64,000 nucleotides of DNA from Auriscalpium vulgare (Eukaryota; Basidiomycota; Agaricomycetes; Russulales; Auriscalpiaceae), in NCBI GenBank assembly GCA_019915015.1, contig JAHBBC010000047.1, positions 1-64,000 of the forward strand, read 5' to 3'. The notes under the pieces were generated by a model. That model made no database searches, was not told the origin of the DNA, and saw nothing but the letters and a program-made list of their open reading frames with translations. The translations under genes and the position numbers were made by a program. The first letter of the stretch is position 1, and each line of letters opens with the position of its first letter. Positions 53,463 through 63,134 of the stretch are shown piece after piece.

Positions 53463-53951
53463 CCCTTTACCTCACAGAAACTGTAGCCTGAGGCGCTACC
53501 AGACTTAGGAAGGAAGGACCCCACCGATGTGGGAACAGGTAGGCAGGCGGACAGGCAAGAGGGGGTGCGACGGCCCATAGGCGGACGCTTCGCACACGGG
53601 TGCGAAGCACTCGGAGGAGGATCCCGTAGAAGGCATCCCCAGGCAGGTGAGTGTTTAGTTTGGTGTTTAGGCGGTAGGAGGTGGCCCCGCATGACCACGG
53701 GGAGGGCACGAAGCGCAACAGCAACACGAACACCTTCCCCCTCAGCAAGTCTAGTCACCCGGACTGGATCGCGACGTATAGGAGGCAGTGTTGGTGGTTG
53801 TTGTCCTGTGAGGCACTCGCCGCACGCCCCGCTAGGGTCCGTCCCGGGTGATAGCGTATCATTTTGGAGCCCACCGCGAGGGGTATGGTGATGACGATCG
53901 TGTTCGAGCTTTAAAATCAGCCTCGTAGACGGCACCCGGTCGCTGATCAAC

Positions 53952-56900
53952 ATGGCGCCGAAACCCAAGATAGCCCACCTCCCAACGCGAACACAGCCGC
54001 AGAGGACCACGAGGGCGGACGCTCGCAATACGTCGCGACAGGCGGCCATAGAGGCAGAAATCGAGGAACCACAAGACGAACAGGGGGAAGTCTCATCACT
54101 ATCAAGTCTGCCATCAGAAGAAGAGGATCCGCATGGACCGACCCTCAGTAGGGAGATCCGACACGCCGGAGAGGACCCTAGGTCCCTGATCACAGGAGGG
54201 GATCACGTCACGATCGAGGGACTAGAAGGTTTGCTTCTGAATTCTGATGGTGGCGATAGCGACCATCACACACGGCATGATCCGGAAGGGGAATGCTCGA
54301 GGAACGAACGGGTCAGTCCGGGATGGGGACGGGCCGTTTCCTTACAAGATAGGACTTCGCGAAACGTCGCGGAAGCTAGCAACAATCCCCAAGAAGCTCC
54401 ATCAAGCCGTTCGAACCCCAGCAACCCAAAGTCGCCAACACAGTCAGGAATGAGCACACAGCAACAAGGAACAGGAACGGGTGGAGGAGGCGGCGGCGGA
54501 GGCGGAGGCGGCGGCGGAGGCGGAGGCGGTGGAGGAGGGGGAGGCGGCGGACAACAGGCAATACCGCCTCAGCCCAACGTCGCGCCAGTCGCAATGCCTA
54601 CCCGCGGGGACCGCAACGCACCGTCTTTCAATCAGAAGGCCCGCGAGTTACCGCGTTACTTCGACGAGCTGAACCATCTCTTTGCCCGGGCTCAACTAGT
54701 GGATGATACGGCGAAGAAGGGCCACGCAGTGCGTTACCTAGACGTCGCGACGGCTGAGGAGTGGGAAGCGAGGCCGGAGTTTAAGGATCCCACCAAGACC
54801 TACCAAGACTTTCAGGACGCCATTGTTAAACTGTACCCGGGAGCCGATGAGGACCGCAAGTATACCATCGCGGACATGGACGCGCTTGTAGGCAGTCGGT
54901 ACCGTCTGGGCATTGCGTCCGGCGGCGAGCTCAGCGAATTCTATCGGCAGTTCTTCGCGATCACCGACTTCCTGGTTAAGAAAAGCAGGATCTCGACCCG
55001 TGAGCGCGATATCGCGTTCCTTCGCGCTTTCCAGGACAGCCTCATGAACAGGGTGGCGACGAGACTGCAGATCAAATTGCCGGACCACGATAAAGAAACA
55101 CCGTACCCCATGGCCGACGTGCTAGAGGCAGGAGAGTACGAGCTAAGGGGCACTCCCTCAATCGTACCAGCGGTCAGCGCAGGACCGGCAGTGGCGGTTG
55201 CAACGACGGAGCCTGTAATCAAAATAGAACAGTTTCAAGAAGCAATCAAAGCCGCGGTTGCCGAACAGTTCGCGCGGATGCTTGTCAACCAGGGGAACGG
55301 CGGAGGTCAGAGGGGTTATGGGGGTACCTCGGGAACTCAACAGCCGCGCGCCACGCAAGGAAATCAAGGCGGACAGGGAGGGCCGTCAGGATGCCTTTTC
55401 TGCGGCCAAACGGGGCACTTCGTCAGGGAATGTATGGTGGTCCAGGACTACATCGCGACGGGTCGCGTATCTAGGGACCACAACAACCGGGTTGTTCTGA
55501 AGGGTGGAGGACTTATCCCGCTAGGAGAAGGCCCGCTGAAGCAGCGTGTGGATGCGTACTACGCCGGGAATCAACACGGACAGTCAGAAGCCATGATGCT
55601 GACGACGATGGACTACGAGCCGGTGCCGGCCAAAGTGCAGACGGTCGCCGGCCTAATCCAACTGACGCCGCAATTGACCGACGAAGACAGAATGACGGAG
55701 CTCCAGCAGGAGATGGCAGTGGTCCTGACGGCCCGAGCGGAAAGGCAAGCTCAGAAGGAACGCCGGCAGGCCGCACTGGACGCGGGCGAGTTTCCCCAGG
55801 CAATAGGGCTGCTGCCTGGCGAGCGCAAAAGATCGCGACGAATTCCAGAGGTGGTCATTCCGAAGAGGAAGCCGTTTACGCAAGCCAAGAAGCAGGTTTC
55901 CTTCGAGCCGGAGGCAGTCGACCGACCAGGGGAGACTGGGGATAGCGCAGACAAACAAAGGCAGGCCGACGAAGACACCACAGCGGGTGAGGAGCCGTTA
56001 ACACCTCCGATCCATCCTTTCGCGAAGGTGCCCGACGCGACATACATAGGGCCGGCAAGTTACCAACGAAGCGCGGGGCAGCGCAAGGCGGACCCAGCAT
56101 ACAATAAGGTCGCCCCGGTCCGCGACCCCGTAATAGCAAATAAGGTTTATGAGAGGGCCATGAATGCGGAGGTCACCTTGACACAGAGGGAGCTCATGTC
56201 CATTGCCCCGGAAGTACGCGCTCAGGTTCGCAATGTGGTGACCACTAAGCGGGTCCCAAACGAGGCAAGAGTACCAGTAGTCCAGGTGATGGTGGAAAGC
56301 GAACCAGAGCTCTTTCCGTTCGACTTTGACCAGGACGAAGGGGCAGGAGAGGACGAGAAGGTGGTGAGGGGATTCGCGGACCATATGCCCGAAACCTTTC
56401 TGCAAGCCCTGGGACACCAGCCAACGGAGTTGCCCGAGGGGACGCGTGTAGGAGAAGTCATTGTGGAGGTTCTGATGGGAGATCTAGGAGAAGCAGGAGA
56501 CGGGGAACCAGACACTGAGCCGTTGGAAGTCGCCAAGGAATCGCTGGCCCTCCGTTCGATCTTGCCACTAGTCGACAACCAAGCGCACATCGAGGCAGTC
56601 GTGGATCCCGGGTCGCAGATTATTTCCATGTCCGAGGACGTATGCCATTACCTCGGGCTGCATTACGATCCGAACGTTCGCCTGGATATGATATCGGCCA
56701 ACAAAAGTCGCGATAGGTCGCTAGGCCTGGCTAGAAACGTCCCGATGAAGATTGGGGGTATAACGCTGTACGTCAAGGTGCATATCATCCGCAACCCGGC
56801 GTACGACATGCTCCTGGGGAGGCCCTTTGACGTTCTCACGGGAAGTACCGTGCAAAACTTTGCAGACGAGAGGCAGACAATCACGATCACGGACCCAAAC

Positions 56901-56993
56901 ACTGGAGTCATGGTGTCAATCCCCACTATTCCACGCGGCCGCAAGCGCATCTCGCGAACCCAGAAGCAGGGGGTGGAGGGTTTTCGCGACTAG
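53952..56993 (+). CDS. Ty3/gypsy Gag-protease frame
   Basis: A 1,013-codon frame. Residues 1-175 are hydrophilic and variable, followed by a pure glycine run (about residues 178-199, encoded by GGN triplets). The capsid-type helical domain follows (about 220-400, with ARELPRYFDELNHLF and LSEFYRQFFAITDFL), then a CCHC zinc knuckle CLFCGQTGHFVREC at about 481. Near residue 883 the retropepsin-like motif VVDPGSQII appears, with Pro replacing the usual Thr/Ser of D-T/S-G; this variant is, as far as I recall, normal in one fungal gypsy group. ILLGRPFDV-like (MLLGRPFDV) marks the protease C-terminus. The frame ends in TAG at 56991-56993, just after a slippery heptamer, and pol continues in the -1 frame. 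The start ATG follows the LTR leader. Confidence 0.9.
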   Translation: MAPKPKIAHLPTRTQPQRTTRADARNTSRQAAIEAEIEEPQDEQGEVSSLSSLPSEEEDPHGPTLSREIRHAGEDPRSLITGGDHVTIEGLEGLLLNSDGGDSDHHTRHDPEGECSRNERVSPGWGRAVSLQDRTSRNVAEASNNPQEAPSSRSNPSNPKSPTQSGMSTQQQGTGTGGGGGGGGGGGGGGGGGGGGGGGGQQAIPPQPNVAPVAMPTRGDRNAPSFNQKARELPRYFDELNHLFARAQLVDDTAKKGHAVRYLDVATAEEWEARPEFKDPTKTYQDFQDAIVKLYPGADEDRKYTIADMDALVGSRYRLGIASGGELSEFYRQFFAITDFLVKKSRISTRERDIAFLRAFQDSLMNRVATRLQIKLPDHDKETPYPMADVLEAGEYELRGTPSIVPAVSAGPAVAVATTEPVIKIEQFQEAIKAAVAEQFARMLVNQGNGGGQRGYGGTSGTQQPRATQGNQGGQGGPSGCLFCGQTGHFVRECMVVQDYIATGRVSRDHNNRVVLKGGGLIPLGEGPLKQRVDAYYAGNQHGQSEAMMLTTMDYEPVPAKVQTVAGLIQLTPQLTDEDRMTELQQEMAVVLTARAERQAQKERRQAALDAGEFPQAIGLLPGERKRSRRIPEVVIPKRKPFTQAKKQVSFEPEAVDRPGETGDSADKQRQADEDTTAGEEPLTPPIHPFAKVPDATYIGPASYQRSAGQRKADPAYNKVAPVRDPVIANKVYERAMNAEVTLTQRELMSIAPEVRAQVRNVVTTKRVPNEARVPVVQVMVESEPELFPFDFDQDEGAGEDEKVVRGFADHMPETFLQALGHQPTELPEGTRVGEVIVEVLMGDLGEAGDGEPDTEPLEVAKESLALRSILPLVDNQAHIEAVVDPGSQIISMSEDVCHYLGLHYDPNVRLDMISANKSRDRSLGLARNVPMKIGGITLYVKVHIIRNPAYDMLLGRPFDVLTGSTVQNFADERQTITITDPNTGVMVSIPTIPRGRKRISRTQKQGVEGFRD
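56978..56984 (+). other. Candidate -1 ribosomal frameshift site (GGGTTTT)
   Basis: In the gag frame the codons read GAG GGT TTT, so the heptamer sits as G GGT TTT, exactly the X XXY YYZ phasing required for simultaneous -1 slippage. A -1 shift here avoids the TAG nine bases on and leads directly into the pol frame (LEDLLEDQEE...). A downstream stimulatory structure was not evaluated. Confidence 0.5.
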
Positions 56994-58541
56994 AGGATTT
57001 GTTGGAGGACCAGGAGGAGGTAGGGCTGGTCGTGGGGTTCGAGCCCGATAAGCCTGATACTCTTAGAATGGAATCCCTGGTGTACCTCGAATCCTCGCCT
57101 ACAATTGAAGATGTGCAGTCAGCTTATTTGTCAGTGTGCGACCTACCGGAGGAATACGCGGGAGTGTTCGCGAAGCGAGCGGAAGAAGGAGAGGAAGAGG
57201 AGGAACGAGCAAGAGCAGGGACGTTTATTTGGACGGCGGCAGACTGGGGAGACGGCGAGAGTGGGAGAGAAAGAGAGGAGGAAACGGACAGAGGTGAGCT
57301 ACAGCCGACCGCGATGCAGCGCGAAGTCTTTGCGGCCACGAAGAAGCGTTACAAGCCAGCACACCTCAAGGTAAAGCCCATTCGTACGGACCTGCCGGAG
57401 CACTTCCGGATCCTCTGAGAGATCAGAGGGGACCCCCTGGCGGATATGCCGCCGCTCCCAGAGAAGCCACCGGACTTTGTACCCACGGGAAGGTACACCG
57501 CGGAACGTCGCGAACAATTTGACCGAGTCCACGACGGAGATTTCCTATGGCCGGAAGAAAGGAAGCTCATGCATGCGTTTATGTGCGCACAAAACGAGGC
57601 ATTTGCCTGGGACGACTCGGAGCGGGGGCGCTTCCGAGAAGACTTCTTCCCCCCGTCACAATACCAGTAGTTCCGCATCGGCCGTGGGTTCAGCGAAATA
57701 TTCCGATTCCGCCAGGGATATACGACAAGGTCATGGCGCTCATCAAGACCAAGATCGCCGCGGGAGTCTACGAGGACTCAAACTCGTCGTACCGCTCTAG
57801 GTGGTTCTGTGTGGTTAAGAAGGACGGGACCAGCCTCCGTATAGTCCATAGTCTGGAACCCCTGAATGCGGTGACCATCGCGCACTCAGGAGTACCCCCC
57901 TTCCCAGATCATTTGGCGGAGCAGTTTGCGGGGCGGCCGTGCGGGGGAATTCTGGACCTCTACGTGGGCTATGACGAAAGGAGACTAGATGAAGCCTCAA
58001 GGGACCTCACGACTTTCCAGACGCCGTACGGCGCAAAACGGCTGGTGACCCTGCCTATGGGGTGGACGAATTCCGTCCCGATCTTCCACGACGACGTGAC
58101 CTTTATTCTCCAACCGGAAATCCCGCATATTACGGTGCCTTTTATAGACGACGTCCCCCTGAAGGGGCCGGACTCAGACTACAGGACGGAAGGCGGAGGA
58201 TACGAAACGATCCCCGGCAACAACGGCATAAGGCGGTTCGTATGGGAACACTTTAACAACGTTAACAGGGTAGTCCAACGAATGCGCTACTGTCATGGCA
58301 CGTTCTCAGGATGGAAATCACAGCTGTGCGTACCAGAATTCTACGTGGTAGGGCATCGCTGCACACCGCAAGGAAGGATGGCAGACGAAGAAAAGGTCGC
58401 GAAGATTCGCAATTGGGGGCCGTGCACGGACCTCTCAGACGTACGGGCTTTCTTGGGGACAGTTGGAGTCCTGCGCATCTTTATCTGAAACTTTGCGCAC
58501 CGAGCCCATGCCTTGACACACCTGACGAGGAAGGACGTCCC
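56994..58541 (+). pseudogene. Ty3/gypsy reverse transcriptase region, mutated and truncated
   Basis: Continuation of pol in the -1 frame. The linker is acidic (EEGEEEEE). A TGA at 57416-57418 interrupts RIL-EIRGDP where Arg is expected. Near 57,650 a one-base loss in a run of six C shifts the frame between EDFFPP and VTIPVVP. Reverse transcriptase follows: GVYEDSNSSYRSRWFCVVKK, LRIVHSLEPLN, LDLYVGYDERRL and the active site PFIDDVPLKGP, a fungal variant of YxDD. Another TGA stands at 58486-58488 (RIFI-NFAHRA), then homology ends at KDVP near 58,541. RNase H and integrase are missing. Three lesions plus truncation make it non-functional. Confidence 0.88.
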
Positions 58542-58546
58542 TTCAA
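58536..58546. other. Tail-to-tail junction of two gypsy elements
   Basis: Plus-strand coding homology (LTRKDVP) ends and minus-strand coding homology (DWVSKLPAIE) begins within a few bases of 58,541, with at most two or three shared bases (TTC). Neither element has LTR sequence here. The join therefore fuses the interior of one pol gene with the interior of another in opposite orientation. Confidence 0.75.
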
Positions 58547-61500
58547 TGGCCGGCAGTTTGGACACCCAATCCTTCTGATCTGGGGCCACGCACTGACGCA
58601 ACATCTGCGTCATCGTGCGGTTAGCTCACTCGGTTGCCCCGTCCGTCTGCGGGTGGTACGCTGATGACAACCGGAGCTCAACGTTCAATAGTGAGTGCAA
58701 TTTCTGCCAAAAAGTGCTCGTAAACAGGCTGTCTCGATCACTGATGATTCTCTCAGGCAGTCCGTGATATTTGTACACGCTGTTGAAGAGTATCTCAGCA
58801 ATTTGCACTGCACCGTAAGTCTGCTTCGTCGGAACTAAGTGTACCATAGACGTTAAGTGGTCTATGACCACGCAGATCATATCAAACGCTCCGTGCCTAT
58901 TCGACGACTGCGGGAGCGGGCCCACGAAGTCTACGCCAATCGCCTGCCATGGTCGTCGGGGTACTTCCAGGGTACGTAGCCTTCCCATTGGCTGTTGCGT
59001 GCTCGATTTACTCGTCGCGCACACAACACATGACCTGCAGAAATCTTCGACATCCTTGGCCATTGCAGGCCACCAGAATTCCGCTCTGAGGTAGTCTAAA
59101 GTCTTGGACGCTCCGAGGTGAGCCAGCAACGAGTGCGCGTGCGATATCGCGATCTCGCGGGCGCTCCGCCTCCCCACAAGGATGTCCGGTAAGCACAGTC
59201 GTTTCTCATCACGGTAGATCTTAAAAATTAAATCCGCCTCCAACAGGAAGTCCTTGTAGTGCTCTGGCTGTGCGGCGACCTTTCGAAAGAAAGGGTCTTC
59301 CACATAGCGACCTCGGACCTCCCGCAAGAGCGGCACCCCCGACTCGCTCGTGATTATCAGCTCGGGTAAGTGGATCTCTGCATTAGCCTCGGTCTGTGGG
59401 TCCTCATGCTGACTTTGTCTATCGGATTCGGCCTCCCCGCTTGCAGCGTTCTGATTATTCAGCACTCCGTCTCCGTCGGTATTTGACAAGACAACTGGCA
59501 CATCCTCCGACGTGTCCGCGGGCTGCGCGGCTTTGTGCTTGCGACGCGAGCGCTTAGCCACCGGAGCTGTTGGTACCGTCTTGACTGCCTCCGTCCGCTT
59601 CAACCCACGGTAATACCCGTCGTCGCGCGGTTTCGCAGCAAGACGACTTGACCGGCGCAGCGCGACATCGAGCTCAGCCAGCAGCATCTGACCAGTGTAT
59701 ATTGGTACGTCATATATGTTTGCGAGCGGTGGTGGCTCGTCATCATCGTCGTCGCGCTGATCATCCGACAGGTACTCGCTGCGTGCTCGCACGACACCTG
59801 CCGGCTCGTCGCTGTACAACCGCAACAGCGCGTCGGCAACTACGTTTGTATGACCAGGTATGTACCCAATATCAAACTCGAACTCGTTCAAGACGTCTAA
59901 CCATCTATGCTGACGTGGCGACAGGTTCTTCTGCGTCATGAAGTGCTCGAGCGCCTGATGGTCCGTGCAGATGCGGAACTTTGCACCGTGCAGTATGCCG
60001 CGGAATCGTTTCAGGGACTCGACGATAGCAAGCAGCTCTTGCTCATGTACTGGATAGTTCTGTTCTGCGGAATTAAATTTGCCTGACCAGAACGTCACAA
60101 TTTTCGCAGTCTGAAGATCATTCCCTTGGCTAACATATCCCGCTGCGCCTGTGGTGCTTGCATCCGTCACCAGGTTAATTGTTTCAGCGTCTGCTCCATA
60201 ATCTAGAGCCACTCGACGGTGATCGCGCCACGCATGTACGACTTGCTTGATTTCATCGAACGCTCGCTGGTGCGTCGCCGTCCAACTCCATGACCGATTC
60301 GCGCTCTTAAGCGGTTCGAGAATGCCCATAGGAATGCGAAGACCATGACAATTAGGTGCCAAATACCCAACCGCGCCTAAGAAGCTTCCCAGCAGATTAC
60401 TGTTGGTGGGTACCTTCCAGTTTGCGACCGAGTCAACCTTGTGCGGGTCCATCGCAATTCCGTACTCATCAATAACATGTCCTAGGATCTTCAGCTCGCG
60501 CGCAAAGAACTGCATCTTCCCCGCACTGAGGTATAGCTTGTTCTTTCGCAGCACGTCGAGCAAAATCCGTATGTGCTTCATATGATCTTCCGCAGTGTCT
60601 GAATAAATGATAATATCATCCAGGTACACATCCATGAAGACTCCGATGTACAGCGCGAAGATATGATTCATCAATGCCTGATATGTTGCACCACCATTAC
60701 AGTCTCCAATCTGAAGCACAAGACTTTCCATAGTCCCATCTGGCGTTGTGAACAGCGTTCGCGAGACGTGATCCGGCTCTACGCGGATTTGCTCGTAGGC
60801 GTCCTTGCCATCAATGAGACTCCGATACTTATGGCGCGTCACTCGACGCAGTATAGCCTCGATGTCTGGTAGCGGCGTCGCCAGCTTGCGTGTATTCGCG
60901 TTCTGCTGGCGCTTGTCAACAACAGTTCGTATGTGCAAAGTCCCGTCCGCCTTTGGCGGTTTCCGCAGGATGAGCATTGGCATCGCGTTGGTGCCCGTCG
61001 CTGTACGCCATCGTCCCGACTCGAGGTACGCTTCCTTCTTTCGCTGCCAGAGAGCATGCATGGCCTCAGGGCACTTGGATGGTCGCCACTGATACACTTT
61101 CTTCTCGTCAATCAAGGGAATAATATGATTAATCTCCCGCAGTGGTGGTAATGCGGTGCGCTCAGTGTCAGTCAGCAAATCCGACGCTTCGCGGTACAAT
61201 TGCTGATGCAGACGCTCAAACGCATCCTCCGCAACGTCTGCTGCAGCTGACGAAATAGTGGTAACCTCCACGCCTTTAATATCAAGCGGTTCCGCTGATC
61301 CAATGGCCACTCGCGTAGGATTAAGTCCAACCATAACGCGGTGCTGGAAGATAAACGGCGTCCCCAGGATCATGTCATAATTATCCAGATTCACGACGTC
61401 GAAGCGACGCTGACAGTCAATATCCTGGTACGCAAAGTGCACCGTTGCGCTCCGATTTATCTTCGAGCGAGAACCATGGACAGCGAGCTGAACAGGCAAT

Positions 61501-63134
61501 GGTTTTGCTAGCACTTCTGTTTTCAGACGCAGCTGATCAACTATTGTTGTAGACACAAAATCTGCCATCGAGCCAGTGTCAAGCAGCGCGCGTACGACCT
61601 GTCCATTAACCTTGACCGCGAGTACTACCGGCTTTGGCAGCTTCCTTCGCAAATCCTTGGTGCGCGCAGCGTTTCGCTCTATTGCGCTCACCAATTCGCG
61701 CCCTCCAGATCGAAATCTGGTTTGTTTACCGCGCGCGGAGCTGCCAGCGGACGCCGACGCGACATACAACATCCAGCGTTGGCGGCGGCGAGCTCGCGCG
61801 GACTGTCGCTCATATGGCATATCAAACGGTATGCACGACGCTTTAATTTGCTCATGCGCTAAGTAACCGAATGATTCCTCGTCACCAGCGGCCACATCCT
61901 CGTGCGTTACAAGGCATGCGAGACCCGTCTCAGGAATATCTACCACATATCCGCGATAGTCTGGCAGGACTTGTATGAACAGCGGCCCGGGGTATCCGCG
62001 ATCGGACACATACTTCTGTGCTTTGGCCTTAATACGCACAGGTATGGGCCAGTTCTGAAAATCCTGGATGCCTCGTCTGACCACTTTGTGCACAAGTGTG
62101 TCAGGTTCTGCCAGGTCTGCATCCATCACGTCATAGACACGTTCGCCGGTGAGCCAGTCCGTCACTTCATATCCGTCACCCATAAACAACGCAGTAAACC
62201 GCTCGTGTGGTTCGCGCCCAGCGCGCATCGCTTCATCTGGGTCGTAGTACCGCTGGAATAGCTCGCAGATGAAACGTGCAGTGGCCTCAGTGCTCGACGT
62301 CTCGAGTTCTGGCCCGTCCGGCTCCGGCGATGGATATCCTGTGATGTTCACAGAGTTCACAGCAATGTCGACCCCGCGGGCTCTGTCAGCTAATTTATCG
62401 ACATCCGCGAGCCGCACGCTGCCTGTGTGGACGCCTCTCGCGCCTCTTGGTGCTCGAGCGGTCTGACGCTTGGGACAATTTCGCGCCTCATGACCGGTCT
62501 CTTTACAATTGAAGCACTTTCCTTCAGCGCGCAGCTGATTCTGCTCCTCGCGCGATAGCCTTGGCTGTTCCCAGCGGTTCTCAGTTCGCGGTCGCGGCGC
62601 TGAGCGCCACCTCCCTTCGCGACGGTCGGTGGGTGCTCGCTCTCGAGGCTTATCCTTGGGCTTACTCTCACTGCGTCCAGCAGTTGGCTTCATATGGTTC
62701 ACCTCGGGACCGCTCGCGCGGGTCGCAAATCGTCCCCAGCGTCGACCGGGAACTGAATAAGTACCTCCGCGGTCAGCATTCTCTGCTTTCAGAGACTCAT
62801 GTGCAGCTTCGCTACGTGACGCATGCTTCACTAGCTTGGGAAGTGGGGTGCTCTCAGGATTAAGTCCCTTCTCAATGAGAGCGAACCGTATATACTGATG
62901 GACACCTTTCCAGAATATCTGCACGAGCTGCTGATGTGTTACATCAGGGAACCGTGTCGCAAGCGATTCGAGATCACGCACGAAATCGCGGACTTTGTCT
63001 TTGCCCTGTACCGACGACATAAGCTGCTCGCGCAGACGACGCTTGAAGTCCTGCGGGAAACAGTAGTCGAGTAGACCCTCATAGATAAGCTGGATAGTCC
63101 ATTCTTCCCGTCGCTTCCCGTCGCTTCGCGACAT
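58547..63134 (-). pseudogene. Second Ty3/gypsy Pol: protease, RT, RNase H, integrase, truncated
   Basis: A 1,502-codon minus-strand frame from a different gypsy lineage. From its N-terminus: gag remainder, CCHC knuckle CFNCKETGHEARNC (about 62,510), protease LLDTGSMADF (about 61,590), reverse transcriptase with YLDDIIIYSD (about 60,630), RNase H with LVTDASTTGAAG (about 60,170), integrase zinc finger HAHSLLAHLG...CVVCATSKS, and DDE core VDFVGP, DRDSLFTS and QTDGATE. Immediately after the catalytic Glu a TGA (58626-58628) replaces the Arg normal in TERxNRT; coding sequence then runs on in frame (ANRTMTQMLRQ) to the junction at about 58,547, so the integrase C-terminus is lost. The upstream frame is broken by a 10-bp duplication. 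Otherwise long and well kept: a young copy. Confidence 0.92.

Noticed and set aside
53487..53496. GGCGCTACCA, which equals the 3' end of initiator tRNA-Met and would be a primer-binding site if read on the other strand
   Set aside because: The orientation is opposite to the gag-pol frame and no LTR end precedes it on the minus strand; a 10-base match in 64 kb is compatible with chance.
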